A stretch of 64,000 bases of DNA from Aquila chrysaetos chrysaetos (GCF_900496995.4 NC_044018.1:29306047-29370046), one strand, 5' to 3'; positions 49,701 to 63,500 are shown, counted from the first letter of the stretch. Notes: generated by a model from the sequence alone, not told the origin. A program made the numbers and translations.

Positions 49701-51624
49701 CCAGACTTGATATTGAACAGATCTCAGGTCTGCGGCAGGAGGAAACCTCCAAAGCTGTTGTGCTACTGCCTGGGACAGGCATTTTTCCAGCCGGGGCTGA
49801 CATGTGTTAATATAAATGTAGATGAAACCTTCAAATTTAATGGAGCTTTTCAGAGCATAATTGTGTTCCCTTGATTTTCAGGAAGAGATGAGAACTTTAC
49901 TGCCACTGAAAGTCTTCCCCACCTCGGTGCCCATAGTCCCCTCCATAGCAGCCTCCAGGAGTTCATCTGTGTTCTTGGCACTTACACAATGAGGAAATTG
50001 GCCAGCATTTCCATATTAGCAATCAACTTTCCAGGGATGTTGCATGTATTTTCCAGCAAGGGATGGAACAGCATCAGCAACCCTTTTATCCGCCAGGCCA
50101 GGACTGCAATTCTGCAGTAGGAAGGACGAGACATTGTTTAAAAAGACTCAGGCGAGAGCTTTCAGAGCGCAAATGCCCACAGAGGCCATTCCTTCAGCGC
50201 AGGAGCTCTGTATTCAGACCGTGTCCTGGCGCTTGGCCCTCACCTATTGTCCCTGCTCGGATGTTTTGGGAAAGCACGGTGATTGCTGCCGTCACCGCTG
50301 CTGCACCCTGCCCCAGCTGCTCCCTCGGACAGCCCCAGTGTCACACCAGTGGGCAAATGGGCAGACTGGGCAAAGGAGGGAGGGACTGGTGGGATGGCAT
50401 TGCTGCTCTGCCGACACTTGTCCTGCTTGACGGAACTTCTTGGCATCTTGATGGGCTATCGGAGATTTTGGCATTTGTCATCCTGGCTTTATGGCCCCGT
50501 TCCCTTGGTGAAGCTGAGCTTGGGGTCGCTCTGTTGGGGCTGTCACACAGGGAAGGGAAATTGGGACAAAGCGCTTAGAAATGGCCACCTGGAACAGTTG
50601 GTAAATTGGGATTGAGGTGATATGATGTGTTTGACCACCCTCGTGGTGCACAGGGATAGGAAGTGAGAGGTACCCAGCTGTGACCTTATTTCCAGTGACA
50701 CTTGCCTCTTGGTATCTCTCCTGGACAGACACAGCCACGCATTGTTTGCGTCGTCAGGAAGATGCACTTTAAATATGTATTAATTGGGCTTGGTTAATTC
50801 ATCAGGAAGTTTACTTTAAAAGCAAATAAAACCAGTGAGCAGCTATAATGCCAGGAAACAGGTAAACTTTTTTTTTCCAAACAAATCAGGCGGGTGGGGC
50901 AAAAAAATCTTGCCTGATTTTTGCAGGCATTTAGCAAATTTGTGATGGCCGCACCTGATAGTTATAACATCACCAGACAAACTGCTAAATCATGGGGGTT
51001 TGTGTGGTGGCCACACAGGAAGACTCTGTGGCCACACACATTCCCCCCCTCCTTGAAATTTGCTGTCCAAGACTATTGCGGGGCTATTGATGACTCTGGA
51101 ATAGTTATTCCATCAGCCCATAGTCGGATCTAGTTTGCTGTTGCTTTGGCATCTTTCAAATGCAAAATGCACCGAAGGGGGAAAAAAAAAAAAAATCATT
51201 GTGCTCTGCTTTGCGCCGTGTCTGGCAGACGCGTGCGGGTCTGTAAAACCCATCCTGAGCTTTGCAGCACCGGTGCAAACCTACAGCGGAGCGAGCGTGT
51301 CGGGACTCGAGGTGCCGCAGCTTGCACCCCTGGAACGGAGGGTGGGATAGGAGGAGATGGAGCCTTTCTCTAAGGTCACCAGGTCTGGCTGTCAGTCCGT
51401 GGCTTCTGCTAGTCCCCAGCAGGCTGGGAGACAGGTAACACCGTGGTTCAGCCTGCTTTAGCCTTTTTTTCACGCCAGCCTGCTCCTCCCTGGTAACTGC
51501 TCGCCGTCCTTTGTTCTTGAACCATATTTCTCACCACGTCGTCAGGCGCGCTCAGCGAGACGGAGAAAAGTGCTCCCTTTCAAACACAAAGTCCCAGGAC
51601 AACCCCGGCCTTTTTGTTTCTCTC

Positions 51625-51649
51625 TTTTTTTTTTTTTTTTTTTTTTTTT
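51625..51649. repeat. 25-base T tract
   Basis: An uninterrupted T run in otherwise GC-rich intergenic DNA. Length is likely variable between individuals and assemblies. Confidence 0.9.
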
Positions 51650-51771
51650 CTGTGCTCGCTTTCATGCTGGGAGAGCAGTTTTTCCAGCCAGCCTGGCTTT
51701 GGAAAAGCCCAGAGCACCGGACATGTGCAGAATGAGCAATGCCGGAGCTTCAGGGCTCAGCCTGGAGGACC

Positions 51772-51831
51772 GTGGGCTGGACAGACGGACAGCGGGCTGG
51801 ACGGACGGGCACCAGGCTGGAGGACCTGTAA
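51772..51831. repeat. Short degenerate tandem repeat, about 20 bp x 3
   Basis: Two close units built on GGGCTGGAC-GACGG-CA (51,772-51,811) are followed by a third, more diverged unit (CAGGCTGGAGGACC). Only the first two agree well. Confidence 0.6.
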
Positions 51832-52356
51832 GCAGGCAAATAGTCTCACAGGGGAGGAAAGGGGTTGTTCTGGGCTTTGGGGACAGAGCGTGGCTTTGAA
51901 GGGAATATAGGCTTTCTGGAGATGGATTTTGAGTTGGAGGCATCCTGAAGCTTCGGGTTTTGGAGCAAAACTATTTCCTCCATCTCTTTGTGCCTGTGCT
52001 TTAAATCTGGTAAACAGCACGTGTTCAGTTTTGGTCATTCATTCAGTGAGACCCAGACCCTATAACTCACTTGATAAATACCACAGCAAAGTCTGCTTCT
52101 GCTGGCACAGAGGCTGATCTGAGTGCTGACAGTACACGCCAGGATGGGGAGGACCTGGCTGTTGAATCCTGCTGACTTTTCAGATCAATCTCTTCCCTGT
52201 GATTTGTCTAGACAAAAGGTTTTCAGCAAGTTGGAAAAGCACTGTGAGATTCCTGGGCATTTCACAGCCCTCAGCATCCTCTGGCCCCTTTATGGAGGTG
52301 AAACCCTGAAATTATGAGAGGCTCAAGATCATATTGCTGTGCGACTCCTAGGAATG

Positions 52357-52380
52357 ATTTATAGTCCAGGGACTATAAAT
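52357..52380. repeat. Perfect 10-bp inverted repeat, 4-base loop
   Basis: ATTTATAGTC (52,357-52,366) and GACTATAAAT (52,371-52,380) are exact complements around CAGG. The arms contain TATAAAT-like words that could be read as MEF2 or TATA elements on both strands. Confidence 0.8.
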
Positions 52381-53360
52381 CCTGCTCTGCTCAGATGTAA
52401 TAAGAAAGGATCCCTCTTCCCATTTCCTGAATTCATTATATTTAAGACAAGTGAAATTTGCATTAGAACAAAAAGAAAATCTCTAGCAGATCAGAAAGGA
52501 AACATTCCTATACATGAAACTAAGTCTCAAACCAAAACTGAGACAAGCAAAGTAAAGACCAGACGCAGGGACCTGGTTTAAAAAGTCACAGGCACCTGAG
52601 ATGGGTCTTGGGCAGGAAGAAGAAGGTGTTGTCTGCCAGCTTAGTGATTTAAACAGCCCCTGAGGCTGTGGGAGAGGTGAGATGGGTTCCCATCTCCTGC
52701 GGAGGGTCAGAAGGCACCGAGCTACTGCTGCTGTCCCTGTGCAAATGCTTCTCAAACTTTTCTTCAGAGCCATTAAGGCTGGAGCAGAAGGTTTTTTTTA
52801 ATGAAGTTGGGATTCCTGCCTCACGCGCGGCATCGGGCGCCTGGGACGCGTGGGGCTGAGCTCAGAGGTAGCTCTGGCTGTCAGCAGTGGTCCTTCACCA
52901 AACCCAAGAGTCGGGGACGTCGCTGGAGGCCACCTCTACCACTTCGCAGGGGCGGCTGGTTCCTGGGACGGCAGCACCCACCCGGGGACGTGGCCGGGAG
53001 GTTGCCTAATCCCTTCTGCTTTCTGCCCCTGCAGCGTGAGCGCGCACCGCAAGGGGAAGAGGACGAGGGCCTTTTTCAAGGTTACAAGCTTCTTATTTTT
53101 GGACGCCTTTCCCTACTGCTGGAGCTGACCCAGGCTGCGAGCTGTTGAAGTTTTAGGTCCTTTGTTTGTTTAATTGAAGTGCTGTTTGTTTTTGATCACA
53201 GGCATTAGATAGGCGCTTCCTCTGCAGGCAGGAAGCAGTGATTTCCTGTTCGTTCGCCGGCCAACTCTCACTGCGCAGGAAACCTCGCTCTGCTGAGTGT
53301 TCACTTTTCGTGCAACATTTTTGGAAGGTCTTTCGTGGTGGTGTTTTGTTTTCTCTCCTT

Positions 53361-53389
<29 letters not shown>
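53361..53389. repeat. 29-base C tract
   Basis: Twenty-nine consecutive C, then T and four more C. The complementary G run could form a G-quadruplex. Such runs are rarely sequenced accurately, so the true length is uncertain. Confidence 0.95.
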
Positions 53390-53392
<3 letters not shown>

Positions 53393-53779
53393 CCAAGTGG
53401 TGCTGGTGGTGTTTGGTCTCCGTAGGAAGGATGTGTAGAGACAGCCCTAAGTCAACGCACGCCGGGCTGAGCGTGCTGGATGATGCTGTTTGCTGAAAAT
53501 AGTTCCTTTTAGGCTGAAATCTTTTGGTGAGGTCCAAGATGCAGGGAAGACGGTCGCTGTGCTGCCTTCACAGCACCACCAAGCCTCCTGCTACTGAACA
53601 CATTTGGTTTTGACAGTTATTTGACAATAGCTACGTGTTACCACAGGGCAGTGCAAGTGTATCTTCCTTGTGCTTTTGTGGACCCCACTCAGTGTGGATC
53701 TGTATCTACAAGCACCCGATTTCTTTGCAAGGCTCACCAGTCTCTAACTGTTGTTTTGTTGATGTGTGCCTTGCAGTGA

Positions 53780-53786
<7 letters not shown>

Positions 53787-53809
<23 letters not shown>
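53787..53809. repeat. 23-base T tract
   Basis: An uninterrupted T run about 400 bp from the poly-C tract. No retroposed sequence was recognised beside it. Confidence 0.9.
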
Positions 53810-53810
<1 letters not shown>

Positions 53811-53814
53811 ATGG

Positions 53815-56800
53815 GAGACTACTTCATTTACTGTGAAGGAAGGTGTATTTGTAACAGGTCGTTTAAACAACTTGCCCAGCATCACATAGAGACTCGGCAC
53901 ATGAGCAAGGAGTTAAAACAGAGACTTGGATCAAATCTGCCAGGTTTGCCTGCTTGTTTGCTTGCTGTGCTAGAAGGACCTGTAGGCAGATGAATACTTT
54001 GAGGATGCAACAGGTGAAAATTTTATTGCCAATTACCAATTAAATCCGTGATAGATCGCCGTTCTCGGTCTGTGCCCACCGTGGCTGAAATGGATGGTGT
54101 TTCCCAGCTCCTTCATAAGCGCAGGCAGCTCATTTCTCATCTCTGCAATACCCCACCAGCCTTGTTCCCTTCTTGATTACAACCGCGTGTCCGTGTCAGT
54201 CGCATGAAGCATCAGAGAGGAGTCAGGGATGGGGTTTGAGGCGATGCTTCACACCTGCATAAGTGTTTCTGGGGTGGAAAAGAGCTGCTTAGGCTTTTCT
54301 GTCGTATCACAGACAGGCGCAACAGCAGTTCCTTGGCAGCTCCATGTGCACGGGGATGTTTTTACTCAGCGTGTTTATCCTGGTAGCATCTAGGAGCTAA
54401 CCCAGATAGGGCTTCACTGCAGTGCAATGCCCAGAGGTGAAGCACTGCAGTATCAGATGGCTCCAGCCACAGGAAGCCTGGACAGACAGACGGACACCGC
54501 CGCATGAGAGCTTTCAAACTGCCCCACGGCAACAGATGCCGACCGTCAGTGCCACGCATACTTGTCTGCCTGAGTTTTTAATTATTTTGCTGTCGTAAAG
54601 GGGCTCCCCTGCAGGGAGGGAATTTGTGATGGGAAGAAGAGCGGCTGTAGCAACAAAGCGGGGAGAGAAATGGCAGGGGAAGGGGGAGCAGAGCAGCTCA
54701 CAGCCCCCCCCGAGGCGAAGAGCGGGAGGGATTAATCCTGCAAATGCCTGCGCACGGGAGAGAAGATGGTCGGAGGTTTTAGCCAGTGTTGCGCAAGAGC
54801 AGCTAGCTGGGGCCGTTCGGCCGCAGGGGGATGAAGCACGGCGGCGGGGGGATGCACGGAGGGATGGGAGCTGGAGGAGGAGGAGGATGGTCTCTGCTAC
54901 AGCGACAGCGCCAGGCTCCGGCTCCCATCCTGCTCGGCCATGGCTCGTGCTCGGGGCCATCCAAGGAAAACATTGTCTGGGCTGCTCTCGTGCGGCCCCG
55001 GCTCTCTGCGAGCGTGTCCCCCACCATCTCAGCCTCCTCTCCTGCCTCGTTCCTGGAGAGCTCTCCATTCCCCAGGCCCCTTCCGATCATTGCACGTCGA
55101 TGACATCATTGCCAGTTGCCATGGAAAAGCCAGGTTGTCCAAAACACGACCCTTTGGCCTCATCCCATGTGTGTCAGGAAATGAAGGTTTTATAGTACAT
55201 CTCTGCAATGGAGCAGAAACAGCCGGAGCAGGAACCGCAGCCCGGGGACAGGCACACAACCCACCCTGGTCGCGGGCTGCCCGGCGCGCGACTCCCCGGT
55301 GGCGCCTCCCATGGGGAAATGGGCACCTATTTCTTGGGGTTGCAAGGCTGATTTATGTCTCCTGAGTTATTTCTGAGCTTTCTGCTTTGGTCTGAAACGC
55401 CCCGGAGGAGAGGCAACCTGAAGTGTTTGAGCCGTTGCCTGGGGAGAAGACAGAAAGTCTGCACCGGATTGAGCAGAGGCAGAAAATGGAAGAAAATGGT
55501 CTGTAGGGGCTCCTGGCTGGGTGGAGCAGTTGGAGGCGATCGAACGCGTCTCCCACCTGAGCTGCAGGCTCACGCTGCTTTTGGGGGGGGCTGTGATGTG
55601 CAGGGAGAACAGCGAAGGCGTTTTGGGAGGCTTGGCCACGGAAATTTTCCTATAGCCAGAAAAAAACTGTCCCAGAATCGGTGATTAGCAAAGACTTTGC
55701 AGACGTTGTGGGGGCTTTGGAAAGGAAACGTCAGGTGTCACCCCATGGCAGGGATGGGACGCTGCTGTTCAAGGCAGCCTTTGTTTAGGCAGGAATTACA
55801 ACCAGACTCTCTCTCCTCTCCCGCAATATTTGGGAGTGGAGGTGTTTCCCTGAGGGAGGGCTGGAAGCCTTACCCCTGGATTCTCCGAAACCAGGCCAGA
55901 GAAAGCACGAGGTGTCCTGCCCTGACCGCAGAGCCAGGCTGGATCCGCTCGCTCCCTCCGTGCAGAAGGAGCATAAAAACCTCCCATGAACACCTGAAGC
56001 AGCCGGTGGCTTTGCCAACCTCAGCTTCAGGTTCCCTTCCAAATTCGCGGCAGGGCCAGCATTCACATCGTCACCCAGGCTCGGATGTGCGTCACCTCGG
56101 ATGCAACGGCTCTGCAGCAGCTTGGGCTTTGACACAGTTTGTCTTGCCCCTGCCCTTCCTGCTCTCGGTTTGGCTGGGAAACGAAAATGCTGCTTCTCTT
56201 GCTGTTTCCAGACAGAGTGGCTGAGCGTCTCTGGACGGACGAGCTGTAACGTGAGAGTCTGAGACCCAAAGAGCCTCCAGGTCTCACCATTTCACGTTGC
56301 TGCATCCCGCCGCTGCGCTGGGCGGTGCACGCAGGCACGCGTGTGTCTGCACACACGTGCACCGCTGTGCACGCTTGCATTAGTCCTGGTTGGCGTGTGC
56401 CCGCGTACACCGCGGCTCTGAGCACGAGGGAAGTAAATAACAAGAAGAAAATGGCCCTCAAACAGCAACGTGGCCTGAATCTGGTTTCCACTCCCTAGTG
56501 CAAGCTCATCTCAAACCTGGAGGCTTTTTCCAGCTCGCTCGCCCCTCTGCCACGCTGTCCCCTTGAACCAGACCCCCAGAAAACAGCGGTGATGAGCTGG
56601 TTAAACAGCACGCCCATTTGGGGGATGTGCTGGAAAATAAAAAGTTGGAGCCTTTCAGTTTTGCATACCCCATCCGGGGGCACGGTGCCGGCATTGAGCA
56701 TGGAAAGTGCCTGCGTGACTTGTTTTGGTCTCACTTTGCTTGATAACTTGCCAATGCCACAGTCAAATTACCCCGGTAAACAAGAGCACGAGCCAGCTCA

Positions 56801-59800
56801 GACTCAGAAACGGGGCTGGCAGTGACACAGTCCCGATCCGACGGTGCCGGCCGACCCGCTGCATCGCACTGCAGGCTCCCCCCCGCTTGCAGTGGGTGTT
56901 TCGGGGTTAAAAATAGACTCCAGATTTCGGTTAGTAAATGCGGAGGCAGGGAGCAGAGCGCTGTTTATCAATGCCAGGGTTTCCCCTGAGATGCTGAAAT
57001 GAGTCAGATAAGAGGTGGGCACAACCGTGCACATGCCCTACTTCACCCGTACTGGCAATGCTGCTCTGCGCACGGGCCGTTCCGGGGAACTTTTTCTCCG
57101 TGCCGAGGTGCCTTGGAAGCCGCAGTCCCTATGGATGCTCAGTATGACTCATGTTCCTACCAGATTTAGATACTTTACAGCATCCTACCCTCAGCCCCTT
57201 AGGAAAACATTGTTCCCTGCCATTAATCCATCGTGGCTTGGCCATGAAAGAGTTATTTTCTAACCTGGCTCAATTCCTACTTGTATTTTGAGCTCACGCA
57301 AAGGGGTAGCAGGGAAGCACGGGTGTCCTGAGCGGACCCGCGTGGCTGCAAGGCACCAGCCTCCGCTGGCATCCCAGCCATCTGGGATGCAACTGCACCC
57401 CTGAGGGCCGGGCAGGCATCACCCCAACTTTTCTACCATGTGCAAAAATATTGCTTCTGATGTGGAGGTTGCATAACTTAAGCTCCGTAATCCCTGGATT
57501 TTAGAGAAGCATGCGTGAGGATTTTACTGTCCCTGAGGGTTTTGCTCCCCTGGCAGCTGGGCTCCCATGCACAGGGGGGTTTGCAGGTAGCAAAGTCCGT
57601 GGTCTGGAAATGCTGGGGGGGTTCCAGTTTCTTTCAGCTGCACAAGCGCTGGTAAGGTCTGGTTTTATGAACAAAGCTACTGTTGCAAGGTTTTCTTGGG
57701 CTCCCGGACGTAAGAGGGTGGAAAATGGGGATAAACCACTAATGGGATAAACAGAGCGCTCGCGACCACCTTTATATTGCTAACATTTGAGACCTTTATA
57801 GCAGCTGTAAAGGGAGGAGAGCTGCTCCATCCCTGGGGAGCCGCACAGTGTCATTACTGCTGTTTGTTGAAAGGGAAATCCAGCGAGACCCGTGTGTCCA
57901 ACCTGGGTGCTTGGAGCCCACCGGCACCACGCGGCAGGGAGGGCTGACCGGTGCCACTGGGAACAAACTGGCACTTTTCGGTGCTGCGTTTAGGACCTCT
58001 GTTGATGTGCATCACCCAACAACACCTGAACATAAAGACATGTGACACTGTCTTTACGTCCCTTGCCTTTCCACCATCTCTTCACAGTCATCAAGGCACT
58101 GGCCCGTGTTTCCATGGGGCTACAAGCTCGTCTTGGTCACACCGACCCCGTGTTGCCCTCCGCCCAGTACAATCTTCTCTGGGGGGTGATGGAGACTTAG
58201 CTGCAGCCTCTGCCCCAGCCTCAAGACACGTGGGCCATGTGTTTGAGTCGCCCCAGGCTGGTTATTGTGCACAAGGGCAGCAGCACGCTGCCGCTTTTAG
58301 CAAAAGACCGAATCACTCGGTTGCAGGGTTTCTGAGGTCAGGTTGATGGAGTGCCTTGTCCCAGCCCCGTGGGGAGGGGGACAGGACTGAAACCACCCCC
58401 CCCGGCTGCAGACTTTCCCATCCTATGCCCCCACACCTCCTGAGTCCCATCTCAGGCACCCAGAGACTCCCAGCACCATCCAGACCCCGACGCCTTTGTG
58501 TCCCTGAAGCGACGCATCCGTGCACAAGGAGGTTTCCGACGCTCCGGAACCCTTTTCCCACGGTGACAACATTTTCAAAACCAGCAACTGGGGCCTCAAA
58601 ATTACCCAAACCTTGTTTTTCAGAGGGGGTGGCACAGGCAGCACGGAGCCTCCAAATAACCCTTGACGTGGAGGAGCTGCAGAGCCAAACTCCAGCGTGG
58701 GCAGCATCCCAAACGCCGAAACCTCGCGCCGGCCGGGTAAATCGGCTTGGCATGGGGTGGGCTGTGGGGCCAGGTCCCGCAAGTTAATCGAGGGCACTTT
58801 TTCATGGCTAATACCTCGCTCGTTTGTGCAGCAGCGGCTTCCTGTTTGACTCACACCTGACAGCCCCGCTGCATAAGTCGGGGCCTCTCGCGCTTGCAAG
58901 CAACTGAATGGGGCTGTTTACAATTAGAGAACATGGGATTCCCAGAAAGAGGCTCAGACCGGACATCCTGAAGCGAAATACCCCAGGCGTCACCAGCTAA
59001 AAATAACCGTAGCAGAACAGTCACCAAACAAACAGCGCGTTAACACCAGTCCCGACACCGAGCTCTCACATATCCCGTGGCACGGGGGGGAGCAGCAGGC
59101 GGAGGGGCACCGAAAGCGCCAGCTTTCCCTACCCCCACGGGGTTTTTCTGGCATAACATGGTGCTACGAAGGCTGGTGGCTGTCACTTGCAGTGATTTCT
59201 CTTTGTTTCTGGTTTATTTAGTGGGAGGGGGGAGTAAGGCAAGGGTTAAAATATAAATAAAACAAGTTTCAGCCAGAAATGGCTGGTGGAAATCAGTTTA
59301 GCCCACTGATGGGCTGGGGGAAGCTGTGGAGGATGGGAAGCAAAGGAGGAACAGCCTCTGCGAGGATGGGGACTTTGCTGGCCAGCTCTGGACCTGGAGC
59401 TGGTGTTCCGCGGCTGCGTAGGCAGGTATCCTTGCGGCCAGCTCTGGGGGACGTTGAACAGCCTCGAGGAGCGGCGCAAGCTACTGCCACTCATCTGGGG
59501 TCTGTACCGGGAACACGTCTCCCACTGGAAGCCCCTGGCTGGGGCTCATAGGGGTTTTTATAACAAATGCTCACAACAGCCGGAGGGGGAACCAGCCCCG
59601 CGGCACCGCTCAGCTCTCCGTGGCTGGTGGAGCGGTGGGAGCTGCAGGGTGGTCTCAGTAACGCCGCTCTGCGTTTCTGAGCAGGGTCCTGCTGTGGTTT
59701 CCCACTTGCATCCTCAGGATAAGCAAGTGCCCAACCTGAGAGCCTTTTCCAGCCTTTCTCCGGGACAGCACCAACAAAGTGGCTGGCAGGAACAGATTGC

Positions 59801-60500
59801 ACGTGAAAAAGAGTCGACAGCGCTTACTAATCCCTTATGAAATTTTCCAGGACCTGAGTCAGAACTAGGGAAGGGGAAGGTGCTAAAGTCCCTGGTCCTT
59901 AGAGCAGGGCTCAGAAAATGGGGACGTGATGATGGCGGGACCAATCTCAGCCTGAGCTGAGATGTGCACTGCGGTAGCCCGAGCACAAAGCAGGGAGCTG
60001 CTGGCTTTGCATCTCCTGATGCTCGCCAGCTTGAGGAAGAGACAATAAGACAGCTCAGAGCAAAAGGGCACAGAAAGGATCATAAAGACTCAGGCCAACA
60101 GCCCTGCAGTCCAGTCAACCTCTTTCTAACAGAGATTTGAGAAGATAGGAGCTCCCATTAAAAGGCACTTACGCAATAGGTTGCTATGAGAGGAAGTTTC
60201 TCTTTAACCCCAGGCAGTTAGTGGTTGATTTATGTCCTACAGCTTTAGATTTTATAAGTTGCAGGGGTGTTGCATAAGATGATTTGACCCTATATGTCTT
60301 ATAAACTTTTTATGTTGGGGAACATCTACTCTTTTATCCACCTCTCGCATGCCTGATACCTTGATGATGTAAAGGGAAGGAAAACAACATGGCTCAGGTT
60401 ATCTTATGAGAGTGAATCCCCAAGTTTTCTCAGAGGCAGTGCTGGATTTGGATCTTCCTGAGCTTTACCCAGGGAACTGCCCACTTTTAATTGCTAGTTG
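53815..60500. other. Intergenic, GC-rich, no recognised gene
   Basis: GC-rich with many chance open frames. A CpG-rich patch at about 54,640-55,330 is listed separately. The stretch at about 56,320-56,380 is rich in CACGTGTG-like alternating words. No exon was recognised. Confidence 0.45.
54640..55330. promoter_or_regulatory. CpG-rich patch with RFX-like and CRE-like words
   Basis: A CG-dense segment with purine-rich GGA repeats near 54,870. At about 55,098-55,125 a TGACATCA word (CRE-like) is followed by GTTGCCATGG, a good RFX half site. It could be a promoter or enhancer. No gene was recognised on either side. Confidence 0.3.
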
Positions 60501-60503
60501 TAT

Positions 60504-60521
60504 CCCCCCCCCCCCCCCCCC
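60504..60521. repeat. 18-base C tract
   Basis: An uninterrupted C run in intergenic DNA; potential G-quadruplex on the - strand. Confidence 0.95.
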
Positions 60522-60529
60522 AAATAACA

Positions 60530-63500
60530 GAGGCTCTGTCTCTGCGTGTGCCCTCAATTTCTCCTGCTCTCTTCATGTACGGAGTTATAGTTGGTGGCTT
60601 TTGCTCTTAAGCAATAAATACCACAGTGGGGAATACTCCAGGAGTGGGGACGTGTGGCGTGGACTGCTGTAGACACTTTTGCACCATGTTACTTAGTTCA
60701 TGTAGACATTGGCCCTGGACTTGAGGGCCCTGGGGACCATTTCCAGTCCCGTGGTCCTTCCTAGGTAAGAGCTATCACTTAGCGGGAGTCAATTCATTTC
60801 ATGGCAGGGGAGACAGACAAGTCTTCTGCCTCATGGAAACTTCACTTGGGCTCTCTCCTGATTTGCCATTTGCCTTTAACCTAAAATAAAAGTTATTTAG
60901 ATGAAAAGCGCACATTAGCGATTTGTGAACAGAAGGACAATTACAGGGAGAAAACTAATTTCCACCAGCGTGGTGGGAGAAAGACACTGCTACATTGTCT
61001 GAGCCGCGGTATCCTTCCCAGCAGAAGAACCGGTCCAGGTTCTCTGCCTCCAGCTATTTCGAATGACGATAGTTAGTGAACTCGGCCTCTTGTTCTTGGC
61101 CTCCTTCTTGGAGTCCCGCCACGGGCTGTCTCGCTGCTACGGCAGCAGCAATACCTCCAGGCCTTTCCTTCGACAGCCGCCTGTGTAAAAAATTTGATTT
61201 GCTCAGTGGAGGACCAGGCTCCTCCATCTGCTCTCAACCAGCGCAAAAGCAGAGCCGCAGCCCGGCAGGGATGACTGAGGAAACAGCCAGCTCACGGTAA
61301 ATATTGCACTGGAGGGACAGGCTGCCAAGCACAGGGAGGACGATATTGGTGCTCTGAGATGGAGAACGGAGAGTTGGGGCAATTCCCGCTTTTCTTAGAC
61401 TCCCCTGTCGCCCTCGAGCAAGCCCATTACGCTTGGGCGTCAGCTCGCCCTTCTTGCAGAATGGGGGGGGACAGCATCTCCTTTCTCTTTTTGTCTGTCT
61501 TGTTAATTGGGACTGGCCCTTCGTTCGCGTGGGTGTCTGCTGCCATTTGGAAATCTGAGCTTTAGGTTGTAAATTCTCAAAGGGAGGGACTTTTCCCTTC
61601 CTGGGTGAGTGTGGGTGGCTCCGAAGCTGCTCCAATTTTAGTCTCCCCGCACCACCCAGATATAAAACTGGGCATCTTGCTGCATCTGCTCCTGGGATAT
61701 TCATTGTCCGGGAATCCCCGGGTGACCAATTACGCCAGCAGGAGCATTCATGGAAACAGGCCATTTTCTGCGACAGCTCAAAGTGTTTGCAAAAGGTTGG
61801 TAGAGTCCCAAGAGCTTCTGGCAGCTTCATTTTATTTTGAAACTGGTTGGCCCCCAGCTGGGTGTGAGAGTAAAATGAAAGGATGCGAGATAAACCCACT
61901 TGTGCGAGAGAGTGAGCTGCTGCCCGAGGCAGCGCAGCATCAGAGGTCGTCATTCTGAAACCGAGCATGGAAACTGCACCGAGAAGAAAGCTAGAGAGCA
62001 GGGCTCGGGCTCCTCGCCACACACGGTGCAGACCACACTAAAGAGCTGCTCTGCCTGGGGACTGTCACATGCACTGGGGCAAAAGAGAGACAGAAACCTA
62101 AAGGGCAGGAGGCAGCTCCCACCGGGCAGATGAGCACTGACAACAAAGGTACTCTCGTCCTGTCCGGGCTACTCTCGTCCAACCCATCTTTTGTGTTTAA
62201 ATGTGTCTTCGGGCTTGCTTTATCCTCTGCTCTTTGCTGAACGTCTCTGTCATGTTGCTGTGATTGCCACCGACGCTGCACGGGTGGTTTTAGGCATCCC
62301 CTGGCTTGGGAGGATGAGGAGATGTGGAGGTGGAGGGGAGCGAATGGCGAGGTATGGAGTGGAGGAGGCTCTGATCGGTTCTTAAAGCTTGCGTTCGCAT
62401 CTTGTTTACTGCCGAGCAAGCTGCCAGCCTGCTCAAGAGCCTGGGTAGCGTTTATCAGGAAATACGGTCGGTGTGTGCTGTGTTCGTAGCTCCGGCACCT
62501 TGCGACCCAGACCATACCCTGCCCAAGAGCACACAGGGATTTAGGAATTTTTAGTCCGGTTCACCCATTGTTGTGTGGTGTGTACTGTGTTATTCCTGAC
62601 TGCTCTTGCCTGGGTAGCCCTAGCTCAGCATCTCCATCCCCTCAGCTGGTACAGCCTCTTGTATTTTAAGTAGCTGAGAGACGCTCTGATGGACGGGCTG
62701 TAGTAGAGGGCTTAATACAGAGGATCTCCTGGTGGACATCAGCCAGGAAGGGAACGGCCGGCAGGGCAGGTAGTCCTTGCTCATGTTCACCGTCGGTTGC
62801 TCACCATACAGCACGTGACAATCTCCTAGCAGGCGGGGGTAGCTCCCCTCTTTCAGGTGAGAAAGACATTGAATTAGGTGTAACATGGTAGAAAACAGCA
62901 CTGGGTTTTGTGGGACCTCTTGCGGGTCTCTCCAACTTCCAGGCTAGATGCTCAGTCACAGGTTTTCACCTTCAAAGGGTGAAGTTCTCATTGCTGCTCC
63001 TCAAGACCCTCCTGTGTGCACTGCACTGTGGACACTGTGTTGCCGTATGACCCCAGCATGGATGGCTTTACTGGACGTGAGCTAACCTGAGACTAGCTCC
63101 GTGGTGCTAAACCACAACGATATACAATAGCTGTGGCATTTGCTTACATTACATGAACGACTTTTTCTCTGTACACCAATATTCGCCTTGCAGAGCCCTG
63201 GTCTGGACCAAGTGACTGGAGCCAGGACAAGGGGAGCATCTCTCCACTTTCTTCATCCCCAGAAAGGTATTACAGCTCTTCTCTTGCCACTCCCTGGTAC
63301 TTCCTTGCTCTCCTTCTGTGAATAGGTTGGGAAATTGCATCAAGATAGAAATGTGCAGGTCATGACACCACGGTTAGGAGGAGGGAAGTTGTGATGGAAG
63401 AACTTGTTGAGTTTTGTCCTACCTCAAAAGTGCTGAAACTGGTTTAACGCTCCCACACCCCAGCCTGGGAATTTCCAACTAAAACCAACTGGTTTTGGTT

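Larger units (their letters stand above)
46730..53360. other. Intergenic, no recognised gene
   Basis: Mixed composition with no recognisable exon. A - strand open frame at 47,907-48,185 has protein-like composition but matches nothing I know. AT-rich parts lie near 48,800-48,960, 49,600-49,900 and 50,760-50,960. Two tandem or inverted repeats are listed separately. Confidence 0.45.

Noticed and set aside
52990-53092. Possible exon after a CCCCTGCAG acceptor
   Set aside because: Two frames are open only over a short length and the donor-like GTTACA is weak. No family match.
54514-55195. Overlapping open frames of 184 and 189 codons on opposite strands
   Set aside because: They arise from the same CpG-rich stretch, where stop codons are rare. 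Neither resembles a known protein.
61234-62022. 262-codon open frame on the - strand
   Set aside because: No domain, no family resemblance, basic and mixed composition, and no clear promoter or splice structure. Probably fortuitous.
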